Shown: positions 27,162 to 37,076, counted from the stretch's first letter. The stretch: 64,000 nucleotides of DNA from Streptomyces sp. NA04227 (GCF_013364195.1 NZ_CP054918.1:3213001-3277000); one strand, 5' to 3'. The notes: generated from the letters alone by a model not told the origin. Numbers and translations: made by a program.

Positions 27162-28676
27162 ATGTCATCCGCCACCGGCACCGACAAAATCGGTGATCCG
27201 TCACCGGCGCCGCCCGAACCGGAGCAGTCCAAGCTGGGCCTCGCTCTTTTAGTGATCGCGGGAGCACAACTTCTGCTGGTCATGGACAACACGATCATGA
27301 ACATCGCGTTGCCCAGCATCCAGAAGGACCTCGAGGTCACCGGCTCGAACCTGGCCTGGATCGTCAACGCCTACGCACTGGCCTTTGGTGGCCTGATGCT
27401 CCTCGGCGGCAAGGCGGGCGACCTCTTCGGCCGCAAGCGCGTGTTCCAGATCGGTCTGCTCATCTTCACCCTTGCCTCCCTCTTCGGCGGCATGGCGCAG
27501 AACGAATGGCAGCTCATCGCGGCCCGTGTCGTGCAGGGCGTCGGCGCGGCCATCGCCTCGCCGACGGCACTCTCGCTGATCGCCACCACCTTCCCCGAGG
27601 GCAAGAAGCGCAACAACGCCATGGGCGTGTACGCCGCCATGGCCGGTCTCGGCTCCACGATCGGTCTGATCCTCGGCGGCACGCTCACCGAGCACCTCTC
27701 CTGGCGCTGGGTGCTCTACGTCAACGCCCCGGTGGGCCTGATCGTGCTCCTGGGCACGCGTGTTCTGGCCGACACCGGCCGTGAGCGCGGCAAGCTCGAC
27801 GTGCCGGGCGCCATCACCGCCACGGCGGGCATGGTCTCGCTGGTCCACGGCATCACGCGCGGCGGCGAGGAGGGCTGGACCGACCCCCTCACGCTCGCGT
27901 CCTTCGTGGCCGCGGCGGTCCTGCTGTCGCTGTTCCTGTTCCTGCAGACCAAGGTCGCGTACCCGATGCTTCCGCTGCGTCTGCTCAAGGACCGCAACAG
28001 GTCGGGCTCGTACGCCACCATGCTGCTCGGTGGCGCCGCCATGTTCGCCCTGTTCTACTTCCTCACCCTCTACATGCAGCAGATCCTCGACTACACCCCG
28101 TTCGAGACCGGTCTGGCCTACCTGCCGTTCATCGTCGGTCTGGGCATGTCCGCCAGCTGGCTGGCACCCAAGGCGCTTCCGCTCGTGCCGCCGCGGGTGA
28201 TCGCGGGCAGCGGCGCGGCGATCGGCGCCCTGGGCATGTTCCTGTTGTCGATGCTGGATACCGACTCCGAGTACGTCTCGGGCATCCTGCCGGGCATGCT
28301 CATCACCGGCTTCGGTGTCGGTCTGGTCTTCGTGTCCGTCACGCTCAGCGCGGTCAGCGGCACCGACCGGAACGACGCGGGTATCGCCTCGGGTCTGCTC
28401 GACGCCTCCCAGCAGATCGGTGGCGCCCTCGGCCTCGCCGCCCTGTCCAGCGTGGCCACCGCCACCGCGGACGACAAGCTGCCGCACGCCAGCGACGAGT
28501 TCTTCCGCGGCCTTGCCACGAAGGACTTCAACCTGGTGGCCCGCGCCCAGGAGGCTCTCACCGAGGGCTACACCCAGGCGTTCACCGTGGGCACCGCCGT
28601 GTTCGTCGCGGCCACGCTCGTCGTGGTCATCGCGGTCAACCGTGGCAAGCAGGAGGAGAACGAGGAGCTGGGCTGA
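27162..28676 (+). CDS. MFS multidrug efflux transporter, DHA2 (14-TMS, EmrB/QacA)
   Basis: A 504-residue proton-driven exporter. Motif D1 is LLVMDNTIMNIALPSIQKDL; motif A is GGKAGDLFGRKRVF; the drug-efflux motif C is GLGSTIGLILGGTLTEHLSWRWV. About 14 hydrophobic segments are seen. ATG 27162 follows GGAGGG. It converges with a TetR gene across a shared terminator; that regulator is the obvious candidate for control, though its palindrome is found only at its own promoter. Confidence 0.92.
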   Translation: MSSATGTDKIGDPSPAPPEPEQSKLGLALLVIAGAQLLLVMDNTIMNIALPSIQKDLEVTGSNLAWIVNAYALAFGGLMLLGGKAGDLFGRKRVFQIGLLIFTLASLFGGMAQNEWQLIAARVVQGVGAAIASPTALSLIATTFPEGKKRNNAMGVYAAMAGLGSTIGLILGGTLTEHLSWRWVLYVNAPVGLIVLLGTRVLADTGRERGKLDVPGAITATAGMVSLVHGITRGGEEGWTDPLTLASFVAAAVLLSLFLFLQTKVAYPMLPLRLLKDRNRSGSYATMLLGGAAMFALFYFLTLYMQQILDYTPFETGLAYLPFIVGLGMSASWLAPKALPLVPPRVIAGSGAAIGALGMFLLSMLDTDSEYVSGILPGMLITGFGVGLVFVSVTLSAVSGTDRNDAGIASGLLDASQQIGGALGLAALSSVATATADDKLPHASDEFFRGLATKDFNLVARAQEALTEGYTQAFTVGTAVFVAATLVVVIAVNRGKQEENEELG

Positions 28677-28708
28677 GGCCGACCAACGAAAGCACCCTCG
28701 TACTCGTA

Positions 28709-28750
28709 CGGAGAACCCCCGGGACGCGTTCCGCGCCCGGGGGTTCTCCG
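28709..28750. terminator. Bidirectional terminator between MFS and TetR genes
   Basis: A perfect 15-bp stem: CGGAGAACCCCCGGG (28709-28723) and its complement (28736-28750), with a 12-nt loop, between convergent stops. Confidence 0.9.
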
Positions 28751-28793
28751 TTGCCCTCTGTCACAGAGGAGACCTTCAACTGCCTTTCAAGGG

Positions 28794-29468
28794 TTACGAG
28801 TTGGCGTCCTCATCCGTCGTGTCGGGAGCGGTCGTCTCGGGAGCGGTCGCCTCCGGAGCAGTCGCCTCGGGGTCCAGGAGTTGGCGCAGTACGGGGGTGG
28901 CGATGCGCAGGACGTCCTCCAGGGGGGCCTCGGCGAGGTCCGGCATGCCGAGCAGGTACCGCTGGGTGGCGATGCCCATGGTGACCGCGCCGAACACGGC
29001 GGCCCGCAGCCGTGCGTCGGGGCCCTCGATCCGCTCGGCGACCGGGTCGACGGCCTGCTGGGTGACGTGCTCCCGCAGGAGTCCGGCCGCCTCCTCGCTG
29101 GTCATGCTCGCCCGCAGCAGTACGGAGACGGGGCTGTCCGGGTCGGCGGCCCAGGTGCCGAGCAGGGCGCCCAGGTAGTTCTCGGCGGCGTGGGCCGCGT
29201 CCGTCTCGGCGAGTTCGGCGGGCGGGGCGGGCCAGGTGACGGCCTCCCGGAACAGCTTCTGCTTGGAGCCGAAGTACTGGATCACCGAGGCCTTGTCGAC
29301 CTCGGCGGCCTGGGCGATGCCGCGGATGGTGGCCCGCTCGAAGCCGTAGCGGCCGAACTGCCCGCGCGCGGCGTCCAGGATGCGCCGACGGGTGCGCTCG
29401 CCCTTGCTCTCCCGAGGCGGAGCCGACTCGCTGCTGACCTCGGCGGGGCGGGCATCGGCACTGCTCAA
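28794..29468 (-). CDS. TetR-family regulator
   Basis: A 224-residue TetR protein. The HTH is RRRILDAARGQFGRYGFERATIRGIAQAAEVDKASVIQYFGSK read across residues 27-69, followed by a TetR_C-type ligand domain with VLLRASMTSEEAAGLLREHV. The C-terminal tail has repeats of EATAP/ETTAP. A perfect dyad overlaps its promoter (29511-29528), indicating autoregulation. It probably represses the convergent MFS pump. Confidence 0.88.
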   Translation of the reverse strand: MSSADARPAEVSSESAPPRESKGERTRRRILDAARGQFGRYGFERATIRGIAQAAEVDKASVIQYFGSKQKLFREAVTWPAPPAELAETDAAHAAENYLGALLGTWAADPDSPVSVLLRASMTSEEAAGLLREHVTQQAVDPVAERIEGPDARLRAAVFGAVTMGIATQRYLLGMPDLAEAPLEDVLRIATPVLRQLLDPEATAPEATAPETTAPDTTDEDANS

Positions 29469-29510
29469 GGGGTCACTTCCTCGGTGCTGAGAGCGGGAAC
29501 CCTACCAATT

Positions 29511-29528
29511 CTTCACCACCCGGTGAAG
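29511..29528. promoter_or_regulatory. Palindromic TetR operator
   Basis: CTTCACC-ACCC-GGTGAAG, perfect 7-bp arms, 43 bp before the TetR start. Its size and place are typical of TetR self-operators. Confidence 0.65.
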
Positions 29529-29663
29529 TCGAGGCGTCGCTTCGTTCAGCACGTCGTGATGGACCGATTCAGCAGCCCGGCTTGCCCGTTCGAGACCGGT
29601 GAGGCCCTCGCTCCGGATCCGTCGGGATCCGTCGGGATCCGTAGGAATTCAACTGACCTTCGG

Positions 29664-30287
29664 TCAGGGGCTCTCCGGCTTGTGTTCGGAGGCGAGGACC
29701 GCCCACAGCTGCTTGTCGAAACGGCGGCCATCGAAGGGCCAGGCCTCGCGGCGCACCCCTTCGAGCGTCATGCCGAGCCGCTCGGCCACCGCGATGCTGC
29801 GGCCGTTGTCGGCCCGGCAGTGCCATTCGACGCGGTGCAGCCCCCGGCCCGAGACAGCCCAGTCGAGAAGGACCCGGCAGGACTGGGTGACCAGCCCATG
29901 TCCTTCGCCCAACGGCTCTGTCCAGCAGCCGAGTTCGCACTGGCCGAGGGCCGCGTTGAAGTCCGTGAACATCACGCCGCCGACCAGCGTCCCGTCCAGC
30001 CAGATCCCGAACAGGCGGGCGCCGTCCCCGGCCTGCCGCTCGGCATAGCGATGCAGCAGGGCCCGCGCCGCCTCGACGCCGTCGGTCACGAAGCCCGCCC
30101 CGACCCAGGGCCGGATGTGGTCACGGGCCCGGTCCATGTGCGCGGCGAACTCCTCCGCATGGCAGACCTCCAGGGGAGCGAGCCGGGCGTTGTCGCGGAG
30201 GGGGAGGGAGAAGAGCGCGGGCGCGAGCTTCGTTCCCGAGCTCGTCGCGGGCGTGGTGACGGGCGCGGTCGCGGTGTTGGCGGGCAT
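29664..30287 (-). CDS. GNAT N-acetyltransferase (RimJ/RimL-like)
   Basis: A 207-residue acetyltransferase of the ribosomal-protein N-acetyltransferase type: LEVCHAEEFAAHMDRARDHIRPWV at the front, acetyl-CoA region LGCWTEPLGEGHGLVTQSCRVLLDWA, and the HRVEWHCRADNGRSIAVAERLGMTLEGVRRE end motif. ATG 30287 lies behind GGGGGA. Divergent from a TetR gene with a shared dyad, so the pair is probably co-regulated. Substrate unknown. Confidence 0.87.
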   Translation of the reverse strand: MPANTATAPVTTPATSSGTKLAPALFSLPLRDNARLAPLEVCHAEEFAAHMDRARDHIRPWVGAGFVTDGVEAARALLHRYAERQAGDGARLFGIWLDGTLVGGVMFTDFNAALGQCELGCWTEPLGEGHGLVTQSCRVLLDWAVSGRGLHRVEWHCRADNGRSIAVAERLGMTLEGVRREAWPFDGRRFDKQLWAVLASEHKPESP

Positions 30288-30305
30288 TTCACGGTCCCCC
30301 TGTTC

Positions 30306-30329
30306 ACATAACAAGCGTTACGATTATGT
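30306..30329. promoter_or_regulatory. Dyad in the GNAT/TetR divergent promoter
   Basis: ACATAA-N12-TTATGT in an AT-rich patch between the divergent starts. It covers an ATG at 30326, which argues for the TetR start at 30341. Confidence 0.5.
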
Positions 30330-30340
30330 ACCGTAGCAGC

Positions 30341-31015
30341 ATGCCACGCACCAAGGGGGACCACGAAGCCCGCCGCCGCGAGGTCTCCGAGGCCGTCTGG
30401 CGGGTCCTGGCCGAGCGCGGCTTCGGCGGCCTCACGCTGCGCGCCGTGGCCGCCGAACTCGACGCCACCACCGGCCTGTTGACGCACTACTTCCCCGCCA
30501 AGCGGGACCTTCTCGCGTATGCCCTGGACCTTCTGGAGGAGCGAACCGCCGCCCGCCGCAGGAGTGTGGGGGCCCAGGGCGGCGGAAGCACGGCGGGGCT
30601 CTCCGCGATCCGGGCCTCCCTGCTCGCCATACTGCCGCTCACCGCCGAGGCCGCCACCAGCAACCGGATCTGGGTCTCCTCCTGGGAACCGGCCCTCGCC
30701 GACCCGGAGTTGAGCGCCGACTACGCCCGCAAGTACGGCCACAGCCGCGACAGACTGCGCGAGCTGATCGCCGAGGCCCAGACGCGCGGCGACATCGGCC
30801 CGGGCGACCCGGCCCGCCTCGCCGAGGGCGCCCAGTCCTTCGTACTCGGGCTGATCGTGCAGTCGCTGTTCGACCCCGCGACGTTCTCTCCGGAGCGCCA
30901 AGTCGAGCTGCTGGACGACTACTTGGGCGCCTTGGGCGGGGCGGGGGACGCGGACACACGCGGGGACGCGGGCCCGGTGGTGTCGGGCGCTCTCGGAGAA
31001 GGGGAAGGTGCGTAG
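30341..31015 (+). CDS. TetR-family regulator (BetI-like)
   Basis: A 224-residue TetR protein beginning MPRTKGDHEARRREVSEAVW. The HTH lies within GFGGLTLRAVAAELDATTGLLTHYFPAKRDLL and the C-terminal domain is BetI-like (TAEAATSNRIWVSSWEPALADPEL). ATG 30341 is preferred over ATG 30326 because the latter lies in the dyad. The upstream Shine-Dalgarno is weak, so the mRNA may be near-leaderless. Candidate regulator of the divergent GNAT gene. Confidence 0.87.
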   Translation: MPRTKGDHEARRREVSEAVWRVLAERGFGGLTLRAVAAELDATTGLLTHYFPAKRDLLAYALDLLEERTAARRRSVGAQGGGSTAGLSAIRASLLAILPLTAEAATSNRIWVSSWEPALADPELSADYARKYGHSRDRLRELIAEAQTRGDIGPGDPARLAEGAQSFVLGLIVQSLFDPATFSPERQVELLDDYLGALGGAGDADTRGDAGPVVSGALGEGEGA

Positions 31016-31063
31016 AACCACGGCCCGGGAGCCCGTACGCGCGGGCTCCCGGGGCCGGTCGGT

Positions 31064-33091
31064 TCAGCCCGCCGCCGGGTCGGTGGTGGACTCCTTGCCC
31101 GTCTCGGCGTGACCGGCGAAGCGGCGCAGGAAGCCGTCGTCCGTGTCGGCGGTCGCGGTGAGGTCGTACCAGTGCGCGGAGCCGCTGATGTCGAAGGACT
31201 TCTCGGCGCTCTCCCCGGCGGCCAGGGTGACCTCCCAAGGCCCTTCGTCCAGGTACACGTTGGCCTTGACGGTGACCTTGCACTCCGCCGTGCCGGAGTT
31301 CTTCGCCGTCAGGGTGAGGGTGCCGTTCTCACCGTCGGCCACGGCGGTCACCTCGGGGTTCGCGTTCCCCTCCTTCGTCGCGGTGAGACGGTTGCCGCGG
31401 AATCGGCGGTGGTAGCCGTTGGGGCCGTACAGGGACAGGTCGTACGCACCCTCGGGGCTGCCCGCGATGAAGTAGTCGGTCAGCGACTTGCCGGCCTCGA
31501 CGGTGTGCCGCCACGGGCCGTCACCGCGGAAGTCGTTGGCGTACAGGTACACGCACTGGCCCCGCGCCCCGCTGTTGGTCATGTCGATACGGAAGGCGTC
31601 GGCGGCGACGCGGCCCTTGGCCTCGAAGGCGTACGGGATCGGCCGCGCCTTGCGGGTTCCCTCCTCCTGTACGGGCATGGACTGGGCGCCCGGGACCTGG
31701 GGCGCGGGCAGTTCCTCGCACTGCTTCTCGGCGTCCTCGACGTAGTCGCTGGTGTCGGGCAGGTCCGGCCAGTCGGTGGCGGCGCCGGTGAAGTCGAAGG
31801 CGGAGAGCAGGTCGCCGGTGACGGCCTTGCGCCAGGGGCTGATGTTGGGTTCGGCGACGCCGAAGACCTGCTCGCACAGCCGCAGTACCGAGGTGTGGTC
31901 GAAGACCTCGGAACAGACGTAACCGCCGCGCGTCCAGGGCGAGATGACCAGCATCGGTACGCGGAAGCCGAGGCCGATCGGCTTGCCGTCGGAGATCTCC
32001 CCCTCGGTGCTCACCGTCGACAGGCCCTCCTTCTCGGAGGCCGGCGGCACGGGCGGCGGCATGTGGTCGAAGAAGCCGCCGTTCTCGTCGTAGTTGATCA
32101 GGAACACGGTCTTGGCCCAGACCTCGGGGTTCTCCGCGAGCTTGGTCAGCAGCCGCGCGCTGAGGTCGGCGCCGACCGCCGGGCGGTGGTTGGCGTGCTC
32201 GGACTCCGCGGTGGGCGCCACGATCCAACTGACCTTCGGCAGACGGCCGTTCGCCACGTCGTCGCCGAAGGCGGTCTCCAGGTCGTCCACCGTGGCCATG
32301 CCCCGGTCGTACAGCGCGTCGCCCGCCTCGGCCTTCTTGAAGTTCGCGAACCAGGCGAACGCGTTGTCGTCGAAGTTGTCGGACTCCTGGTAGACCTTCC
32401 AGGAGATCCCGGCCTCTTCCAGGCGCTCCGCGTAGGTGGTCCAGGTCCAGCCCTCGTCGGGGTAGTCGTTGTTCATCACCGAGTCCTGGCCGACCGCGGA
32501 ACCGTTGCAGCCGGTGAACAGGTGCAGCCGGTTGGGGTTGGTCTGGGTGAACGTCGACTGGAAGTAGTGGTCGCAGATCGTGAACGCGTCGGCGAGCGCG
32601 TAGTAGAACTCCAGGTCCGGGCGCTCGAAGTGGGACATGCCCAGGCCCGCGTCGCGTGCGGTGTTCCAGGCGTCGTAGCGTCCGCCGTTGTAGATGCCGA
32701 GGTCGGTCGGCCAGTCCATCGCCGGGGCGTTGGCGCACGTCGCGCTCGTCTTGGTGGTGTCCATCCGGAACGGCAGGATGTGGCCGTCGGCGTGGTCGTC
32801 GTCCGGCTGCTGCCACACCGAATCGCCGCCGGGCAGCTTGACGGCGTTGCGGTCGCCGAAGCCGCGCACCCCCCGCAGGGAACCGAAGTAGTGGTCGAAG
32901 GCCCGGTTCTCCTGGGTGAAGATCACGATGTGCTCGATGTCCTCGACCGAGCCCCCGGCGGGAGTCGGCGAGGCCAGCGCCTCGCGGAGCGCCTGGGGGA
33001 GCACACCGGCGGCGGCAGCGACACCGGCGACACCGGCCGTGGCACCCAGAAAGGCCCTACGGCTGACGCGTGCTCTCGGTGAACGGGGCAT
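31064..33091 (-). CDS. Secreted phospholipase C, phosphocholine-specific type
   Basis: A 675-residue Tat-exported enzyme. A twin-arginine signal (SRRAFLGATAGVAGVAAAAGVLP) is followed by the phosphoesterase domain: EHIVIFTQENRAFDHYFGSLRG, then HLFTGCNGSA, SWIVAPTAESEHANHRP and DENGGFFDHMPPPVPP. Two C-terminal DUF756 repeats follow (RPIPYAFEAKGRV.. and NPEVTAVADGENGTLT..). It hydrolyses phosphatidylcholine or sphingomyelin outside the cell. ATG 33091 follows AGGAGA. No convincing tandem GTTCACC-type PHO box was found upstream. Confidence 0.92.
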   Translation of the reverse strand: MPRSPRARVSRRAFLGATAGVAGVAAAAGVLPQALREALASPTPAGGSVEDIEHIVIFTQENRAFDHYFGSLRGVRGFGDRNAVKLPGGDSVWQQPDDDHADGHILPFRMDTTKTSATCANAPAMDWPTDLGIYNGGRYDAWNTARDAGLGMSHFERPDLEFYYALADAFTICDHYFQSTFTQTNPNRLHLFTGCNGSAVGQDSVMNNDYPDEGWTWTTYAERLEEAGISWKVYQESDNFDDNAFAWFANFKKAEAGDALYDRGMATVDDLETAFGDDVANGRLPKVSWIVAPTAESEHANHRPAVGADLSARLLTKLAENPEVWAKTVFLINYDENGGFFDHMPPPVPPASEKEGLSTVSTEGEISDGKPIGLGFRVPMLVISPWTRGGYVCSEVFDHTSVLRLCEQVFGVAEPNISPWRKAVTGDLLSAFDFTGAATDWPDLPDTSDYVEDAEKQCEELPAPQVPGAQSMPVQEEGTRKARPIPYAFEAKGRVAADAFRIDMTNSGARGQCVYLYANDFRGDGPWRHTVEAGKSLTDYFIAGSPEGAYDLSLYGPNGYHRRFRGNRLTATKEGNANPEVTAVADGENGTLTLTAKNSGTAECKVTVKANVYLDEGPWEVTLAAGESAEKSFDISGSAHWYDLTATADTDDGFLRRFAGHAETGKESTTDPAAG

Positions 33092-33411
33092 GGGGGATCT
33101 CCTGGTTGTGTAGCTGGGCGGGGCGCACGGCGTGGGGGGTGCACACCGGGAGGAGTGGGCGGCGGGTATTGCCGACATCAGAGGCACTGGAGACACCAGC
33201 GGCATCAGGGGTACCGGGGGCATCACTGGCGTCAAGAGCATCAAAGGTGTCGGAAGAGTTAATGGAAAGCATTACTCCGGGAAACTTCAATAGGCCTGGT
33301 CCAGTTATCTGAACGTTACCTACCGCCTTGGGGGCGACTGAGTACCCCCCTCCGCGCGGATGAGTATCCGCACCCTGACCGCGCGGCTGCCCTCGGCGGT
33401 GAACTTGTCGC

Positions 33412-33840
33412 ATGACCCACTCGCAGGCACCACACCCGGGGTACGCCCCTTCGCCGCAAGGCCAACACCCTTGGTTCGCCGGGCAGTTGGCCGGTCCCGT
33501 GCACCCCGGACGGACCCCGGGCCAGGCGGACCCCTCCGCTCCCGATTCCGGATGGTGGCTGGCCCCCGCCTTCTTCACTGCGCTGACACTCGTGGCCGGG
33601 TACCTGGGTTACCGGGCGATCCCGCTGCCGCTCGCGTTCAGCCTCGGCTATCTGCTGCCCCTCGGGCTGCTGGCGGCCAGTTGGCTGCGCCCCCGTACGC
33701 GGCGGGAGCGCGGAACGCGGGTCGCGCTCGGCATCGTGTCCTGCGTGGCCGCCTACCTGTACAGCCAGGTGGCGCTGTACGTGCTCTACACCGTCGCGAT
33801 CCTGGTATGGCTCAACAGCCTTGACTGGGCGTGGCGTTGA
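33412..33840 (+). CDS. Small membrane protein of unknown function
   Basis: A 142-residue protein: a Pro/Gly/Gln-rich N-terminal 45 residues, then three to four hydrophobic segments (LAPAFFTALTLVAGYLGYRAI, LAFSLGYLLPLGLLAASWL, VALGIVSCVAAYLYSQVALYVLYTVAILVWL). The start at ATG 33412 lacks a strong Shine-Dalgarno. Family not recognised. Confidence 0.7.
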   Translation: MTHSQAPHPGYAPSPQGQHPWFAGQLAGPVHPGRTPGQADPSAPDSGWWLAPAFFTALTLVAGYLGYRAIPLPLAFSLGYLLPLGLLAASWLRPRTRRERGTRVALGIVSCVAAYLYSQVALYVLYTVAILVWLNSLDWAWR

Positions 33841-33998
33841 GGAGGAGTGGGTGAGCGGGCGGACGGCAGCCGGCGTCAGGACGGGTGTCAGGGGCGGTGT
33901 CAGACCGGGCAACTACCGTCCGCGGTATCCGGTCGCCTGGCGCGGCCCGGCTCACCCTGCCGACCCGGCGCATCGCCGTGCCCCTCCAGAGGAACCCG

Positions 33999-34637
<639 letters not shown>

Positions 34638-34681
34638 GGAATCCGTTTGTCCGGCCTCCGGCCCCGCACTACCGTGCCGAT

Positions 34682-35344
34682 GTGGATCTCTTCTCACGCT
34701 CCTGGACGGCATTGCTCGCGGCGGTCGCCGCACTCGACGACGAGGACTTCGCGCAGCCGTCCGGCTGCCGGGGCTGGCTGGTGCGGGACCTCGTGTGCCA
34801 CCTGGTCATCGACGCGCAGGACGTACTGATCACGCTCGTCACCCCCGCCGAGGGCGAGCCGACCGTGGACGCGGCGACGTACTGGAAGACCAACGACGTC
34901 CCGCCGACCGGCGAGGACCCGCTCGACGCGCTGATCGTCCGGCTGGCCGCCGCGTACGAGGAACCGCACCTGCTCAAGTTCCACCTCGACGACGTGGGTT
35001 CGGCTGCGGGACGTGCGGCTGTGCTGGCCGACCCGGACGTACGGGTGGGCACGCAGGACGAGGTCCTCACGGCGGGCGACTACCTCACGGCGTACGTACT
35101 GGAGTGGACGCTGCACCACCTGGACCTGGGCGCACACCTCCCGGCCACGGCCACGACGGAACCTCCCGCGGAGGGGCTGGCCGCCGCCCGCGCGCTCCTG
35201 GAACGGGTGGCGGGGGCGGCCTTCCCGGCCTCGTTCAGCGACCGGGACGCGCTGCTGATCGGCACTGGGCGCCGGGCCGCCACGGAGGCGGAGGCGGGTG
35301 AACTCGGCGCACTGGCAGGGAAGTTGCCGCTCCACCTCGGCTGA
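34682..35344 (+). CDS. Mycothiol-dependent maleylpyruvate isomerase-family (DinB-like) protein
   Basis: A 220-residue protein of the MDMPI N-terminal/DinB fold: SRSWTALLAAVAALDDEDFAQPSGCRGWLVRDLVCHLVIDAQDVL, with a metal-ligand-type histidine in the VCHLV helix and later AYVLEWTLHHLDLGAHL. Such proteins use mycothiol, the actinobacterial thiol. GTG 34682 gives the canonical N-terminus; no strong Shine-Dalgarno. The exact reaction is unknown. It follows the SUKH-like gene by 44 bp. Confidence 0.8.
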   Translation: MDLFSRSWTALLAAVAALDDEDFAQPSGCRGWLVRDLVCHLVIDAQDVLITLVTPAEGEPTVDAATYWKTNDVPPTGEDPLDALIVRLAAAYEEPHLLKFHLDDVGSAAGRAAVLADPDVRVGTQDEVLTAGDYLTAYVLEWTLHHLDLGAHLPATATTEPPAEGLAAARALLERVAGAAFPASFSDRDALLIGTGRRAATEAEAGELGALAGKLPLHLG

Positions 35345-35466
35345 CCCGCCTGTCGCCAGTCGCTCGTCGCTTGTCGACCGGGGCGTTGCCGGGGCCTGTT
35401 CGCCGCTCGGCTCGCCCCGCTTAATGTCGTTGCCGGGTGCGGCGGCGGGTGACAGGCTCCCTGGCC

Positions 35467-36411
35467 ATGCCCACTTTTTCCGCGCCGGACGGAACCCGGC
35501 TCGCCTACCGCGTCGTCAGCGGGGGCGGCAACGGTGACCCGGCCCTCGGCCGGGCCACGGACCCGGCCCACGATCCGACCCTGGATCCGGCCAGCGACCC
35601 TGCCCTGGATCCGGTCATCTGCCTCCCCGGCGGCCCCACCGACTCCGGCTATCTCGGCGACCTCGGCGGTCTGTCCGCGCACCGTCCGCTCGTCCTCCTC
35701 GACCTTCGCGGGACGGGCGGCTCCGCCGTGCCCGAGGACACGTCCTCGTACCGCTGCGACCGGCTCGTCGACGACGTGGAGGCGCTGCGTGCGCATCTCG
35801 GGCTCGCGCGTGCGGATCTGCTCGCGCACTGTGCGGGGGCGAACATCGTGGCGCAGTACGTGGCCCGATACCCGCACCACGTCGGCAAGTTGGCGCTGAT
35901 CACCCCGAGCACGCGGGCCGTCGACATCCCCATCAGCGCCGAGACCCGGCGCGAGACCGCGCTGCTGCGCAAGGACGAGCCGTGGTTCCCGGCCGCGTTC
36001 GCCGCGCTGGAGTCGCTCGCCGCCGGCAAGCCCGCGGAGGGGGCGGCGGAGGCCATCGCGCCCTTCTTCTGCGGCCGTTGGGACGCGGCGGCCCAGGAAC
36101 TGCACGCCTTGGGCGCACCGAGCAACCAGGAGGCCGTCGCCGCCTTCGGCTCGGAGGGCGCCTTCGACCCGGCGGCCACGCGTGCGGCGCTCGCCGCCCA
36201 CACGGGTCAAGTCCTGCTGCTCGCCGGTGAGTTCGACCTGAACAGTCCGCCGCAGTCGACGGCCGCGTTCGCCGGGCTGTTCGCGGCGACGGCGGCTGAG
36301 TTCGTCGTACAGGCTGGGGCAGGGCACTATCCGTGGCTCGACGACGCCGAGGGGTTCGTGGAAGTCGTGGGCGGGTTCCTCGGGCGAGGGCGCGCGGAGA
36401 GCACGAACTAG
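35467..36411 (+). CDS. Alpha/beta hydrolase, proline iminopeptidase-like, with Cys at the nucleophile position
   Basis: A 314-residue alpha/beta hydrolase (FSAPDGTRLAYRVV, oxyanion region ICLPGGPTDSGYL, LLDLRGTGGS). The nucleophile elbow reads LLAHCAGANI, so the usual serine of GxSxGG is Cys122 and the first Gly is Ala. The acid (GEFDLNSP) and histidine (GAGHYPWLD) are in place. A repeated DPA/DPT linker (about residues 30-45) is inserted after the first strand. The start is ATG 35467. Substrate unknown; a cysteine nucleophile is known in dienelactone hydrolases but is unusual here. Confidence 0.85.
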   Translation: MPTFSAPDGTRLAYRVVSGGGNGDPALGRATDPAHDPTLDPASDPALDPVICLPGGPTDSGYLGDLGGLSAHRPLVLLDLRGTGGSAVPEDTSSYRCDRLVDDVEALRAHLGLARADLLAHCAGANIVAQYVARYPHHVGKLALITPSTRAVDIPISAETRRETALLRKDEPWFPAAFAALESLAAGKPAEGAAEAIAPFFCGRWDAAAQELHALGAPSNQEAVAAFGSEGAFDPAATRAALAAHTGQVLLLAGEFDLNSPPQSTAAFAGLFAATAAEFVVQAGAGHYPWLDDAEGFVEVVGGFLGRGRAESTN

Positions 36412-36587
36412 CGCAGGGGTGGCGGGAGTTGTCGCCCTCGACACCTTCCGTACGAGCGGGCCGTTGAGGAGATCCATGACGGACGGATACGCCGTTTGCC
36501 ATACCGGCAACAGCAGTTGCCGGTGCGGCCACGACGGCGGAGCCTGGTTCGTGTCGGGAACGCCGAACCCTCAGGAGGCTCTGCACG

Positions 36588-37058
36588 ATGACTGCCAACC
36601 ACGACACCGGGACCGCGCCCGAGGCCGACGGGACCGCGCCGCCGCCGAACAACCGTGTCCACCATGTCCGGTCCGACGAACTGGACGGCTTCGCCGCCAT
36701 CAGCGGCGGCACGGTCGGATCGAAGAAGCTGTGGATGGGCATGGTGGAGAACCCACCGCTGAGCGCGACGGACAACCACCACCACGGTGACTCCGAGGCC
36801 GGGATCTACGTGGTCAGCGGTCACCCCGTGTTCGTCTACCACGACGGCACGAAGGAAGTCCGACTCCCCGCCGAGCCAGGTGACTTCTTCCTGGTTCCGC
36901 CGTTCGTCCCGCACCGCGAGGAGAACCCCGACCCGCACGAGCCCGCCGTCGTGGTGATCGCCCGGACCACACAGGAGCCGATCAAGGTATCCGTGCCCGA
37001 GCTGTACCGGCTCGGGGAGGGGAAGAGCGAGAGCCGCGCACCCGAGCAACGGGGGTAG
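36588..37058 (+). CDS. Cupin domain protein
   Basis: A 156-residue single-domain cupin. Motif 1 is TDNHHHGDSEAGIYVVSG (metal ligands HHH..E) and motif 2 is PGDFFLVPPFVPHREENP with the third histidine. The N-terminal 20 residues are disordered. ATG 36588 follows CAGGAGG. It could be a dioxygenase, isomerase or binding protein; no neighbour tells which. Confidence 0.85.
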   Translation: MTANHDTGTAPEADGTAPPPNNRVHHVRSDELDGFAAISGGTVGSKKLWMGMVENPPLSATDNHHHGDSEAGIYVVSGHPVFVYHDGTKEVRLPAEPGDFFLVPPFVPHREENPDPHEPAVVVIARTTQEPIKVSVPELYRLGEGKSESRAPEQRG

Positions 37059-37076
37059 ACCGAGGGCTGGGCCCGC

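Noticed and set aside
33092..33411. PHO box or regulatory repeat in front of phospholipase C
   Set aside because: Only a single GTTCA-like word is visible; the GCATCA-rich 5' stretch is imperfect simple sequence without clear periodicity.
36476..36790. A Cys-rich ORF (GYAVCHTGNSSCRCGHDGG) overlapping the cupin gene start
   Set aside because: It runs into the cupin gene in another frame and becomes Arg-rich; no Shine-Dalgarno or homology support.
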